Of a DNA stretch of 64,000 nt, positions 8,348-17,149 are shown in pieces. Source of the stretch: Marinobacter iranensis. GTDB lineage: Bacteria; Pseudomonadota; Gammaproteobacteria; Pseudomonadales; Oleiphilaceae. The notes under the pieces are model-generated. The model worked only from the letters and a program-made list of their open reading frames with translations, was not told the DNA's origin and searched no databases. A program made the translations under genes and the position numbers. The stretch covers positions 62,001 through 126,000 of the forward strand of contig NZ_JANCMW010000006.1 in NCBI RefSeq assembly GCF_029207565.1. The letters are read 5' to 3'. Within the stretch, counting starts at the first letter, position 1. Each line of letters begins with the position of its first letter.

Positions 8348-9562
8348 TCAGTTTTGGGTAACGAGCTTGCACTTGCTCTCGGACAGCGGGCGATAAGCCT
8401 CTTCTCCGGGAATAGTGCGCACAATGTCGTACAGGTCCCACTCGCTCTCGGACTCTTCCGGAGTCTTCACTTCCGCCAGGTACATGTCATGCACCATGCG
8501 GCCGTCCTTGCGGATGTAGCCGTTCTTGGCAAACATGTCGTTGATGGGTGTATCCATCATCTGTTTGCGGACAGTCTGCGCATCGTCGGATCCGGTCGCC
8601 TTGACGGCGTTCAGGTACTGGATCGTGCTGGAGTAGATACCGGCATGGACCATGGTGGGACGAACGCCGGTCTTTTCCATGAAGCGGTCAGACCAGGCGC
8701 GGGTTTCGTCGTTCATGTCCCAGTACCAGCCCGTGGTGAGCTGGATGCCCTGAGCGGACTGCGCGCCCAGTGCGTGAACGTCGGTCAGGAACAACAACAG
8801 GGCTGCGAGGGTCTGGCCGGACTGGGTCAGGCCGAACTCACCAGCAGTGGTGATGGCGTTGGTGGTGTCTGCGCCGGCGTTTGCCAGGGCAACCACGTCG
8901 GCACCGGATGATTGTGCCTGCAGGATGAAGGACGAGAAATCGGATGTCGGGAACGGATGGCGAACAGTCTGAATGACTTCGCCGCCATTTTCTTCCACCA
9001 CGCGGGTTACGTCACCTTCCAGGGCGTGACCGAAAGCGTAATCAGCGGTCAGGATGAACCAGGTTTTGCCGCCCTCTTTCACCACGGCGCTGGCAGTACC
9101 GTTGGCCAGCGGATAGGTGTCATACACATAGTGAATGTGGTTGGGGGTGCAATGCTCGTTGGTGATACTGGAGGCGGCGGAGCCGGAGACGATACCCAGC
9201 TTGCCACTCTCTTCCAGGATATTGCTGACGGCGATAGTGACCGATGAAGCAACAAGGCCGGCAATCAGGTCAACGTTCTCGTTTTCTACCCAGCGTCGCG
9301 CTGTGCTTGAAGCGGAATCCGGGCTGTTGCGGTCATCCGCGCTGACCACTTCGATCTTGGCGCCATTGACCTTGCCACCGAAATCCGCGATGGCCATTTC
9401 CAAGGCTGTCTGGCCATTGGGGCCAGCCAGGTCACGGTAGGTACCGGACATATCGGCCAGGTAACCGATCTTGACTGTGTTGTCGGATATCTCAGCTTGG
9501 GCACTGCCCACAAGCAGGGCTGATGCGACCGCTGATGTCAGAAGCTTTTTGGTAATTGTCAT
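8348..9562 (-). CDS. livK: ABC transporter substrate-binding protein, LivK-like
   Basis: Periplasmic binding protein of 404 residues. A signal peptide is seen (basic start MTITKK, hydrophobic core, cleavage after SAQA). The type I periplasmic-binding fold is shown by NTVKIGYLADMSGTYRDLAG, VDLIAGLVASSVTIAVSNI, WFILTADYAFGHALE and VVALANAGADTTNAI. It lies in the middle of livGFKHM. It belongs to the long (about 400-residue) Liv-like class often linked to carboxylates or amides rather than strict leucine binding, so the ligand is uncertain. GGAG lies upstream of the ATG. Confidence 0.88.
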   Translation of the reverse strand: MTITKKLLTSAVASALLVGSAQAEISDNTVKIGYLADMSGTYRDLAGPNGQTALEMAIADFGGKVNGAKIEVVSADDRNSPDSASSTARRWVENENVDLIAGLVASSVTIAVSNILEESGKLGIVSGSAASSITNEHCTPNHIHYVYDTYPLANGTASAVVKEGGKTWFILTADYAFGHALEGDVTRVVEENGGEVIQTVRHPFPTSDFSSFILQAQSSGADVVALANAGADTTNAITTAGEFGLTQSGQTLAALLLFLTDVHALGAQSAQGIQLTTGWYWDMNDETRAWSDRFMEKTGVRPTMVHAGIYSSTIQYLNAVKATGSDDAQTVRKQMMDTPINDMFAKNGYIRKDGRMVHDMYLAEVKTPEESESEWDLYDIVRTIPGEEAYRPLSESKCKLVTQN

Positions 9563-9667
9563 TGTTGTTTCTCCGCTACTGTCTTTGCGTTGGTTTTCGG
9601 GATTCGTTCTTGTTGCTTTTATTGCGCTCTTTCAATGCACTCTCAGTTGCACTTTCGAACCCGGGCG

Positions 9668-10390
9668 TTAAACCCCCAGGTACCTGTCCAGCATCGACTG
9701 CCTGTCTTCAAGCTCATCGGCGCTGATCTCCTCCACAATCTGGCCGTGTTCCATCACATAGTGACGGTCCGCCAGGGGTGCGGCGAAATGGAAATTCTGT
9801 TCCACCAGGACAATGGTCAGACCCTTTTCCTTGAGTTTGACCAGCACATCGCCCAGCTTTTCAACGATGACCGGGGCCAGGCCCTCGGTGATTTCATCGA
9901 GCAGCAGCATGTTGGCGCCGGTTCTCAGGATCCGGGCCATGGCCAGCATCTGCTGCTCGCCACCAGAGAGCTTGGAGCCCTGACTGGTACGGCGTTCATA
10001 CAAATTCGGAAACATGGAGAAGATTTCCTCCAGCCCCATGCCGCCGCTTCTTACGACGGGTGGAAGCGTCAGGTTTTCCATGACGTTCAGTCCGGAAAAA
10101 ATGCCCCGGTGTTCGGGGCAATACCCGACTCCCAACCTTGCTATGTGGTGAGGCGGACAGGACATGGTCTCCTCACCGTTGATCATGATGGAGCCGGTTC
10201 TCCGGCCCACCATATTCATGATGGCTTTCAGGGTAGTGCTGCGGCCCGCGCCGTTACGGCCCAGCAGGGTAACCAGTTCGCCGCGCTGAACCTCCATATC
10301 AATGCCGTGAAGGATGTGGGATTCGCCATAAAACGCGTGAAGCCCGGAAATGCGCAGCTGTTCGTACTCTTTGTGAGAGGCCTGGCTCAT
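9668..10390 (-). CDS. livF: Branched-chain amino acid-type ABC transporter ATPase LivF, variant Walker A
   Basis: Cytoplasmic ATPase of 240 residues. The signature is LSGGEQQMLAMARILRTGA and Walker B is MLLLDEITEGLAP. The Walker A loop reads GRNGAGRST, with arginine where lysine normally contacts the nucleotide phosphates; the codon is clearly CGC on the coding strand. The rest of the protein looks intact, so this is a variant rather than decay. Its start overlaps the livG stop by 4 bases (ATGA), implying coupling and an LivG-LivF heterodimer. Confidence 0.9.
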   Translation of the reverse strand: MSQASHKEYEQLRISGLHAFYGESHILHGIDMEVQRGELVTLLGRNGAGRSTTLKAIMNMVGRRTGSIMINGEETMSCPPHHIARLGVGYCPEHRGIFSGLNVMENLTLPPVVRSGGMGLEEIFSMFPNLYERRTSQGSKLSGGEQQMLAMARILRTGANMLLLDEITEGLAPVIVEKLGDVLVKLKEKGLTIVLVEQNFHFAAPLADRHYVMEHGQIVEEISADELEDRQSMLDRYLGV

Positions 10391-11163
10391 TCCGCTGTCT
10401 CCTGCTTCTTGGTGGCGGTGCCCCCCATGTACACCTCGCGCACCCGGGGATCGTCAGACACTTCCTGATAATCACCCTCGGTCAGCACCGACCCCTGGGC
10501 CAGCACGGTTACCCGGTCGCAGAGTTTGCTGACCACGCCCAGGTTGTGCTCAACCATCAGCACAGTGCGGCCCTGAGCGGCCTTGCGTACCAGCTCCACC
10601 ACCTGTTCCACATCTTCGCTGCCCATGCCCTGGGTGGGTTCGTCCAGCAGCATCAGCTCCGGCTCCATGGCCAGGGTGGTGGCCAGTTCCAGAGCACGCT
10701 TGCGGCCATAGGCCAGCTCTACGGTGGTGGTGTTGGCAAACTCAGTCAGGCCCACACTGTCCAGCAGTTCCATGCAGCGTTCATTCAGCTTGTTCAGGGA
10801 CTCGCCGGATTTCCAGAAACGGAAGGAGTTGCCTTCGAAACTCTGCAGCGCCACGCGGATATTCTCCAGCGCGGTCATGTGGGGAAATACAGCGGAAATC
10901 TGGAAGGAACGCACCACCCCCCTGCGGGCAATGGCGGCTGATTTCATGTCGGTGATGTCCTCACCCTTGAACAGGATCTTGCCCCGGGTAGGAATCAGGA
11001 ATTTGGTGAGCAGGTTGAAGACCGTTGTCTTGCCCGCGCCATTAGGGCCGATCAGGGCATGAATGTGGCCCTGTTTTACCTTCAGGTTGACGTCATCGAC
11101 CGCAACAAAGCCCTTGAACTCTTTGACGAGGTTTTGGGTCTCCAGAACGAACGGGTCACTCAT
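10387..11163 (-). CDS. livG: Branched-chain amino acid-type ABC transporter ATPase LivG
   Basis: Cytoplasmic ATPase of 258 residues and first gene of livGFKHM. Walker A is GPNGAGKTT, Walker B is LMLLDEPTQGMG, and the signature region reads VELAYGRKRALELATTLAMEP, a degenerate form usual in LivG. The LivG hallmarks VVRSFQISAVFPHMTALENI and a conserved HNLGVVSKLCDRVTVLAQG are seen. A LiuR-like palindrome lies about 55 bases upstream of the start. Confidence 0.92.
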   Translation of the reverse strand: MSDPFVLETQNLVKEFKGFVAVDDVNLKVKQGHIHALIGPNGAGKTTVFNLLTKFLIPTRGKILFKGEDITDMKSAAIARRGVVRSFQISAVFPHMTALENIRVALQSFEGNSFRFWKSGESLNKLNERCMELLDSVGLTEFANTTTVELAYGRKRALELATTLAMEPELMLLDEPTQGMGSEDVEQVVELVRKAAQGRTVLMVEHNLGVVSKLCDRVTVLAQGSVLTEGDYQEVSDDPRVREVYMGGTATKKQETAE

Positions 11164-11218
11164 GGGCCATCGTACCTTTTGTTATTGTTGTGCATTAAAA
11201 GACTACTCACAGAGTAGA

Positions 11219-11240
11219 TTGACGTCTACGTAAACGTCAA
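11219..11240. promoter_or_regulatory. LiuR-like palindromic operator upstream of livG
   Basis: A 22-base palindrome with arms TTGACGT and ACGTCAA around CTACGTAA. It sits between the livG start (11163) and the hydrolase gene, covering the hydrolase stop codon. It shares the core TACGTAAA with the site at 14173-14190 and resembles the TTTACGTAAACGTAAA type of site known for LiuR, a MerR-family regulator of branched-chain amino acid and fatty acid catabolism. The regulator gene is not in the window. Confidence 0.5.
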
Positions 11241-12046
11241 CTAAAAATCGCACTTTTTTGATCAATCTCTACTCGCAAAAAGTCGTATATCAGCGAGAGC
11301 ACCCGATCCGGCTGTTCAAGATGCGGGGAATGACCGGTTTCGGTCATGAAAGCAGGCTCGGCCCGGCTTCCGATGCCTTCCACGATACGGGTCACCTGCT
11401 CAGGAACGCCGTACTCATCATCGTTCCCCTGAATGATCATAGCCGGGCAACGGATAGCGTCCAGCCAGGGCTTGAAATCCAGCGACTGATGGAAATCTTC
11501 GTCCAGCCAGACATCCTGCCAGGCATAGAACAGCTGATCGGTTCGCTCGCCATGATGGCGCAGCAGCTTCTCGCGAATGCCTTCTTCTGTGTAGCGCCGC
11601 CGCATGTCGCGGATGCCCGCCAGGGTCAGGTGATCTGCCCAGGTATGGGCCGCCATGGTGACCAGCCCTTTTACCCGCTCCCCCAGCGCAGCCGCCGCGA
11701 TCAGCGCAATGGAGCCGCCATCACTATGGCCCACCAGTATCACCTCATCGATTCCCAATGCGTCGAGCAGCCGAGGCAACCACACCGTTCCTTCCTGCTC
11801 CAGGTAATCGTATGGGCGCGGCAATGGCTCATCACTGGAGGCGCCATAACCCCGGCGTTCGTAGACCAGGGCCTCCAGTCCCGTGGTTTCGGCAAGCCGT
11901 CGGGGAAACTGCTTCCACAAGGCAATATTGCCGAGGGATTCATGCAGGAAGACCAGCACGGGCCCCGCGCCATTCTGGTGACGCAATCGCTGTGCCTGGA
12001 CCCTGACGCCATCACCCAGCGGAACCGCAATATTGCTGACATCCAT
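11237..12046 (-). CDS. Alpha/beta hydrolase
   Basis: Soluble serine hydrolase of about 269 residues. The oxyanion region is FLHESLGNIALWKQFPRRLA, the nucleophile elbow is VGHSDGG, the acid region is IIQGNDDEYGV and the histidine is in TETGHSPHLEQP. The ATG at 12046 is chosen, 4 bases after the thioesterase stop, so it is the third gene of the acyl-CoA synthetase operon. The natural ester or thioester substrate is unknown; context suggests an acyl intermediate. Confidence 0.85.
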   Translation of the reverse strand: MDVSNIAVPLGDGVRVQAQRLRHQNGAGPVLVFLHESLGNIALWKQFPRRLAETTGLEALVYERRGYGASSDEPLPRPYDYLEQEGTVWLPRLLDALGIDEVILVGHSDGGSIALIAAAALGERVKGLVTMAAHTWADHLTLAGIRDMRRRYTEEGIREKLLRHHGERTDQLFYAWQDVWLDEDFHQSLDFKPWLDAIRCPAMIIQGNDDEYGVPEQVTRIVEGIGSRAEPAFMTETGHSPHLEQPDRVLSLIYDFLRVEIDQKSAIFS

Positions 12047-12050
12047 GCCG

Positions 12051-12467
12051 TTACCGCTTCGCCGGGATGGCGTAGGTGATGGTCGCATGGGCAACCGGGT
12101 CTTCCAGGCCGTCGGAGAGGATATACACCTCGCCCACACCGCTGGTTTTGCCGATTCTCAACATATTGGCCCGCGCCCGAATCGGGCTGTGGGCCACCGG
12201 CTTACGCAGGAAGTTGATGTTCAGGTTGCTGGTCACCGCCAGAGGTACCAGGCCGATCTTGCCCAGCAGAGCGGCGTACAACGCCACATCCGCCAGCGCC
12301 ATCATGGCAGGGCCGGACACGGTACCGCCGGGGCGCAGGTGCTCCTCGTCCACTTCCAGCTTCATTTCCGCCCAACCGTCGCCAAGATCCTCCAGGGTGC
12401 CGTAGCGGGCACCCTGGGGAAACTGCTCGGCAAGGAAGGCTTGCAGCTCCTCAAAAGTAACGATCAT
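12051..12467 (-). CDS. PaaI-family hotdog thioesterase
   Basis: Small hotdog-fold protein of 138 residues likely to hydrolyse acyl-CoA. HLRPGGTVSGPAMMALADVALYAAL is the central helix with the usual active-site region, and VTSNLNINFLRKP and GEVYILSDGLEDPVAHAT complete the fold. Its start overlaps the end of the acyl-CoA synthetase by 4 bases, so the ligase and thioesterase are coupled and may balance CoA-ester levels. Confidence 0.85.
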   Translation of the reverse strand: MIVTFEELQAFLAEQFPQGARYGTLEDLGDGWAEMKLEVDEEHLRPGGTVSGPAMMALADVALYAALLGKIGLVPLAVTSNLNINFLRKPVAHSPIRARANMLRIGKTSGVGEVYILSDGLEDPVAHATITYAIPAKR

Positions 12468-14113
12468 CCGTGTTTCTCTTCCTTGGCCTGGTTACGCAGA
12501 ACGAAGCGCTGGATCTTGCCGCTGGGTGTTTTCGGCAGCTCATCCACGAATTCGATTTCACGGGGGTAGGCGTGGGCAGAGAGGCGGTGGCGAACCAGTT
12601 CCTGCAGCTCATCCTTCAGAGCGTCTTCGCTCTCCGGCTCCTGGTCGCCCTTGATCACCACGTAGGCCTTGATGATGGACCCCCGTTTTTCGTCGGGCTT
12701 GGCCACCACACCGGATTCAGCAACCGCCTTATGCTCCAGCAGGGTGCTCTCCACATCGGCGGGGCCTACGCGGTAGCCGGCGGTGGTGATGATGTCATCG
12801 TCGCGACCACTGAAGGAGAAGCAACCATCACCGTGGTTCACCACCATGTCGCCGGTCAGGTAATAGCCATTTACAAACGGATCTTTCTCTCCCCAGGTGT
12901 AACCGTCGAAGTGGAACAGGGGCGAAGCTTTTACATCCACCGCCAACTGGCCGATTTCGCCCTCGCCCACTTTTTCATTTTTCTCGTTAAGCGCAACCAC
13001 CTTGTGGCCGGGGGAAGAATAGCCCATCGAACCCTGGCGTACCGGGTGTTCCAGGCCGTGGAAGTTACAACAGGTCATGCCGGTTTCGGTCTGGCCGTAG
13101 TGGTCCTTGACCGGGCAGAAGTGGCGCTTCTCGATCCAGTTCACCACTTCCGGGTTCAGCGGTTCGCCGGCGCTGCTGGCCACCCGCAGGCCAAGGTTTT
13201 CGCCTTCCGGCAACACGTGATCGTTGGCCTTCAGCAGCCGATAGGCCGTGGGCGCCGCTGCCAGGTTGGTGATCCTGTACTTGCGGATCATGTCGTAGGT
13301 GGTTTCCGGCGTGAACGCACCGGGGTTGAAGTGGGTCGCGTGGCCCATCAGCAGCGGGCCAACCACCGCGTAGTAAAGGCCATAGGCCCAGCCCGGATCG
13401 GCCACGTTCCAGAACACGTCGCCGTCCCGCAGATCGATGGCGTACTTCATGTACACATAGAACGCCAGCAACGCCTTGGCGGGAACCGCCACGCCCTTGG
13501 ACTTGCCCACAGTACCGGAGGTAAACATCTGCAGGAACGGATCGCTGCCCTTGATCAGCACTGGCTCGAACTGGTCCGGCTGTCCTGCCAGGGTCTTATC
13601 GAAGTCGGCAATCTCGCCGCTGACTTCCACGGCGTTTACGCACACCACCGGCGCACAATCCTTCACTTCGGTGAGCTTGGGATAGTTGACCGGGTCGGTG
13701 ACCACCAATTTGGTGTCAGCGCGCTCGAAGCGGTACTCGATGGCGCCGGGGCCGAAGGCTGTGAACAATGGCTGGTATACCGCACCGGCACGCAGGGTAC
13801 CGGCGATGACAATCAACAGTTCCGGGCTGCGGGGCAGCAGGGCGGCAACCCGGTCGCCCTTGCCGATACCACGGGAGGTCAGGTAATTCGCGAAACGGGC
13901 GGATTTCTCTTTCAGCTCCGCAAACGTGAGCTTGCCGTCGCCGCCATCGGCTTTTTCATAGTAAAGGGCAACCCGCTGGGGGTTGTCGGCCCACTTGTCG
14001 CAGATTTCAGTGCAGACGTTAAGGCCCGTGTCCAGGCTACCCTCCAGGATCTCGGCTTCGAGGCTGGCGGGATCGAAATTGTCATAGACCGATTGGTATT
14101 CCGGGAGGCTCAT
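12464..14113 (-). CDS. AMP-binding acyl-CoA synthetase
   Basis: Acyl-adenylate/CoA ligase of 549 residues. The phosphate loop is FTSGTVGKSKGVAVP, followed by YGQTETGMTCCNFHG, NGYYLTGDM, the hinge GRDDDIITTAGYRVGP and the C-terminal lysine motif LPKTPSGKIQR. The overall form is closest to acetyl-, propionyl- or medium-chain acyl-CoA synthetases of the acs-like group; exact chain length cannot be read. AAAAGGA lies upstream of the ATG. First gene of a three-gene operon; a LiuR-like palindrome lies 60 bases upstream. Confidence 0.9.
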   Translation of the reverse strand: MSLPEYQSVYDNFDPASLEAEILEGSLDTGLNVCTEICDKWADNPQRVALYYEKADGGDGKLTFAELKEKSARFANYLTSRGIGKGDRVAALLPRSPELLIVIAGTLRAGAVYQPLFTAFGPGAIEYRFERADTKLVVTDPVNYPKLTEVKDCAPVVCVNAVEVSGEIADFDKTLAGQPDQFEPVLIKGSDPFLQMFTSGTVGKSKGVAVPAKALLAFYVYMKYAIDLRDGDVFWNVADPGWAYGLYYAVVGPLLMGHATHFNPGAFTPETTYDMIRKYRITNLAAAPTAYRLLKANDHVLPEGENLGLRVASSAGEPLNPEVVNWIEKRHFCPVKDHYGQTETGMTCCNFHGLEHPVRQGSMGYSSPGHKVVALNEKNEKVGEGEIGQLAVDVKASPLFHFDGYTWGEKDPFVNGYYLTGDMVVNHGDGCFSFSGRDDDIITTAGYRVGPADVESTLLEHKAVAESGVVAKPDEKRGSIIKAYVVIKGDQEPESEDALKDELQELVRHRLSAHAYPREIEFVDELPKTPSGKIQRFVLRNQAKEEKHG

Positions 14114-14172
14114 AGTCCAGTCCTTTTATTGTTGTGGACGAATTCTGATGTCAATGTGTAGCACAGGCTATA

Positions 14173-14190
14173 GTTTACGTAAAGGTAAAC
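14173..14190. promoter_or_regulatory. LiuR-like palindromic operator upstream of the acyl-CoA synthetase
   Basis: GTTTACGTAAAGGTAAAC, with arms GTTTAC / GTAAAC, lies 60 bases upstream of the acyl-CoA synthetase start and about 85 bases beyond the end of mmsB. It matches the TTTACGTAAACGTAAA type of LiuR site with few differences and shares its core with the site before livG. Confidence 0.55.
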
Positions 14191-14272
14191 TTTCTGATGA
14201 AAATATACGCCTTCAAAACCCAATGACATGAGCGTAAAACCCTGCCCTGAAACTCTTGAAGGCGTCGCCGGC

Positions 14273-15166
14273 TCAGCTCTGCTCGCGGTAATAGAATTTC
14301 TGGATGCTGGAGAAATCCAGCCCACCGTTACCCTCGTTGGCATGCAGTGCAAACAGGTTACGGGCCAGCGATCCCATGGGAATGGGCGCCTGATTCTTGA
14401 CAGCATTGTCGAAGGCCAGGCCCAGGTCCTTGTTCATCAGGTTGACCAGGAAGCCGCCTTCGTAGTTGCGGGACGCCGGCACACCTTCCATCACGCCCGG
14501 CCAGGGGTTGTACACGTTCAGCGCCCAATTACCGCCGGAGCTCTGCTTCATGATTTCCGACAGCACGGCGGGGTCCAGGCCGTTCTTTACGCCCAGAGCC
14601 AGCGCTTCGCTGGTGCCACTCATCAGGATCGCCAGCAGCATGTTGTTGCAGATCTTGGCAATCTGACCAGCGCCGTGGGGGCCGGCGTGGAAGATGTTCT
14701 TGCCCATGCCTTCAAGGATGGGTTTGGCACGTTCGAAGGCGTCGGCCTCGCCACCGCAGATAAACGTCAGGGTGCCGGCCTTGGCGCCACCCACGCCACC
14801 GGAGACCGGCGCGTCCATAAAGGTAATGCCGGCGGCAACGGCCGCTTCGGCCACGCCCTTTGCCGTTTCCGGAGCAATAGTGGAGGAGTCAATCACCAGC
14901 GTGGTGGACGGCAGTGTTTTCAACAGGCCGTTGTCACCCAGGTAAACGGATTCCACGTGCTGGCCCGCAGGCAGCATGGAAATCACCACTTCGGCACCTT
15001 CCACCGCCTCCTGGATGGTCGCCGCGGATTTCGCGCCTTCGTTTGTTAGCGCCTTGACGGCCTCTGAAGACAGATCAAATACCGTCAGGTCGTGGCCAGC
15101 CTTGACGAGGTTGGCAGCCATGGGGCCACCCATGTTGCCAAGACCGATAAACGTGATAGTCGCCAT
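14273..15166 (-). CDS. mmsB: 3-hydroxyisobutyrate dehydrogenase
   Basis: NAD-dependent oxidation of 3-hydroxyisobutyrate to methylmalonate semialdehyde in valine breakdown; 297 residues, full length. The nucleotide-binding site is FIGLGNMGGPMAANLVKAGH, the substrate motif is DAPVSGGVGGAKAGTLTFICGG, and the catalytic lysine is in GAGQIAKICNNML. Last gene of the mms operon. GGAG lies upstream of the ATG. Confidence 0.95.
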   Translation of the reverse strand: MATITFIGLGNMGGPMAANLVKAGHDLTVFDLSSEAVKALTNEGAKSAATIQEAVEGAEVVISMLPAGQHVESVYLGDNGLLKTLPSTTLVIDSSTIAPETAKGVAEAAVAAGITFMDAPVSGGVGGAKAGTLTFICGGEADAFERAKPILEGMGKNIFHAGPHGAGQIAKICNNMLLAILMSGTSEALALGVKNGLDPAVLSEIMKQSSGGNWALNVYNPWPGVMEGVPASRNYEGGFLVNLMNKDLGLAFDNAVKNQAPIPMGSLARNLFALHANEGNGGLDFSSIQKFYYREQS

Positions 15167-15214
15167 ATTGTTGTTCTCCGTTGTTTTGATCAGTTTTGGT
15201 CTGTTCGGTTTTAT

Positions 15215-16300
15215 TCAGGGCTCGATAAAGAACCGCTCGATCCACTCCGGGTCCACGCTTTCCAGTGTGGGAAAGTGCCAGCGTGGTTTCAGATCCTTGT
15301 CGATCAGCAGGGCCCGGACGCCTTCTGCAAATTCGCCCATCTTCAGGCAGCGGATCGATATCTGCCGCTCTTTGTCGAACACCTGGGACAGGCTGTCGTG
15401 CAAGGTATTGTGATAGTGTTGCCAGGTCAGGGTCAGGGAAGCTGGCGACGCCGCCGCAACAGTCTTGACCGCCTTGATCAGCCACGGGTCTTCGCCAGCG
15501 TACTGGCTCAGGTTGTCCACCACTTCCATCAAAGAATCGCCATCGGTAAGCGCCTGGATCACATCAAAGTGCTCCCGCACCACGGACTGGGGCATTGCCT
15601 CGCGAGAGCCCGCTTCAAACCGGCGTAGCACCTTACTGACAGCAGCATGGGCTCCGCCGCCAAAGCCGGACTGTTGCAAGGCCTGCTTGACCTCATCGCG
15701 CATGTCGTGGCGGATGAACCGGTCCGCCAGCCTGGTGAAAAGGGCATCGGCACCGTTCATACGTGCGCCTGTCAGGCCCAGGAACAACCCGATGCGCCCC
15801 GGCATCCTGTTGAGGAACCAGCCCGCGCCCACATCCGGATACAGACCAATACTCACTTCCGGCATCGCCATGCGAGTATGCTCTGTCACCACGCGGTGAG
15901 AGCCGCCAGACATCAGGCCGATGCCGCCGCCCATCACCACGCCGTTACCCCACACGATGAAGGGTTTGGGATAGGTGTGGATCTGGTAATCCAGCTCGTA
16001 CTCGTCGGTGAAGAAGGCCTCTCCTTCACTGGCGGCATGGCTGCTGGAGCGTGGTTCGGTCATGTCCCGGTACAGCGCCACAATGTCGCCACCGGCACAC
16101 AGAGCCTTGTCACCCTCGCCTTCCAGCCACACGGCGCCAATGTTGTCGTCCGACGCCCACTGGTCCAGCTTGGGCTTCAGCAGGTGAATCATCTCCAGCG
16201 ACAGGGCATTCATGGAACGAGGCGTGTTCAGCCGCGCGACACCAATGCGGCCGCCGCCGGCGACTTCCAGTTCTTCAAAAATGACTGCTTGGTTGCTCAT
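15215..16300 (-). CDS. 3-hydroxyisobutyryl-CoA hydrolase
   Basis: Crotonase-fold hydrolase of about 361 residues that releases free 3-hydroxyisobutyrate from its CoA ester, the step before MmsB. GGDIVALYRDM, the oxyanion-hole GNGVVMGGGIGLMSGGSHR and MPEVSIGLYPDVGAGWFLNR (catalytic Glu region) identify the HIBCH family, as does the long C-terminal part. The ATG at 16300 is used; a GTG three codons upstream (16309) is possible. Neighbours on both sides are valine-pathway genes. Confidence 0.93.
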   Translation of the reverse strand: MSNQAVIFEELEVAGGGRIGVARLNTPRSMNALSLEMIHLLKPKLDQWASDDNIGAVWLEGEGDKALCAGGDIVALYRDMTEPRSSSHAASEGEAFFTDEYELDYQIHTYPKPFIVWGNGVVMGGGIGLMSGGSHRVVTEHTRMAMPEVSIGLYPDVGAGWFLNRMPGRIGLFLGLTGARMNGADALFTRLADRFIRHDMRDEVKQALQQSGFGGGAHAAVSKVLRRFEAGSREAMPQSVVREHFDVIQALTDGDSLMEVVDNLSQYAGEDPWLIKAVKTVAAASPASLTLTWQHYHNTLHDSLSQVFDKERQISIRCLKMGEFAEGVRALLIDKDLKPRWHFPTLESVDPEWIERFFIEP

Positions 16301-16340
16301 ACCATTCACTCAGTAATCCGGCCCGGTTTATCGGTGTTCT

Positions 16341-17120
16341 TTATCGGTTCTTCCATTCCGGTGCGCGCTTTTCAAGAAACGCATTCACCCCTTCGCGCTG
16401 GTCTTCCGTTCTGAACAGATCCACGAACAATTCCCGCTCCATGCGCCAGCCGTCGTCGTGGCTGCGGCCATCGCGGGCGCTCATTACCAGGGTCTTGCAG
16501 CGGGCCACGGAAGACGGGCTCTGCTTGCCGGCCATTTCCGCCAGCTCCAGGGCCTTGTCGAAGGCCGCGCCCGATGGCATCACCTCTTCCACAAGGCCGA
16601 TACTCAGCGCCTTGTCGGCCTTGATGCGCTCGCCGCACAGAATCATGCGCTTGGCCCAGCCTTCGCCCACCAGCCACGGCAGGTTCTGGGTACCGCCGGC
16701 ACAGGGAAGCAAGCCCACGGTGGCTTCCGGCAATGCCATCTGTGCGTGTTCCTCGGCAATGCGGATATCACAGGCCATGGCACATTCCAGGCCACCGCCC
16801 ATGGCGTAGCCGTTCACCGCCGCGATGGACACGCCACGGAAGCGGCTCAGGGCACTGAAGGCCCGGCCGAAGGCCTTGCCCATCAGCTCAGCGTTGGCGA
16901 TATCACCGTCGGCAAAGCTTTTGAGATCGGCACCGGCAGAGAAAAACTTCTCGCCCTGGCCGGTCACCACCAGTGCGAAGATATTGCGATCGGCGTTCAG
17001 CGCCTCAATGGTCTCTTCCAGTGCTTTCAGGGACTCCAGCGTCCAGGTATTGGCCGGTGGATTGTTGATGGTGATAATCGCGGTGTGGTCGCGTTTTTCC
17101 AGCTGAATCAGTTCGCTCAT
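16341..17120 (-). CDS. Enoyl-CoA hydratase (probable methacrylyl-CoA hydratase)
   Basis: Crotonase of 259 residues; by context hydrates methacrylyl-CoA to 3-hydroxyisobutyryl-CoA. Both catalytic glutamates appear: AMGGGLECAMACDIRIAEE and MALPEATVGLLPCAGGTQN. FFSAGADLKSFADGD forms the oxyanion loop. The ATG at 17120 is preferred over a GTG at 17132 because the protein then starts MSELIQLEKRDHTA as crotonases do. It lies between the acyl-CoA dehydrogenase and HIBCH genes. Confidence 0.92.
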   Translation of the reverse strand: MSELIQLEKRDHTAIITINNPPANTWTLESLKALEETIEALNADRNIFALVVTGQGEKFFSAGADLKSFADGDIANAELMGKAFGRAFSALSRFRGVSIAAVNGYAMGGGLECAMACDIRIAEEHAQMALPEATVGLLPCAGGTQNLPWLVGEGWAKRMILCGERIKADKALSIGLVEEVMPSGAAFDKALELAEMAGKQSPSSVARCKTLVMSARDGRSHDDGWRMERELFVDLFRTEDQREGVNAFLEKRAPEWKNR

Positions 17121-17149
17121 GTGAATTCTCACTTGTTATTCGATGGCTG

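Noticed and set aside
12470..14161. Open frame of 563 codons on the plus strand
   Set aside because: It runs antisense through the acyl-CoA synthetase, which has all family motifs; the long frame is a by-product of GC-rich codon use.
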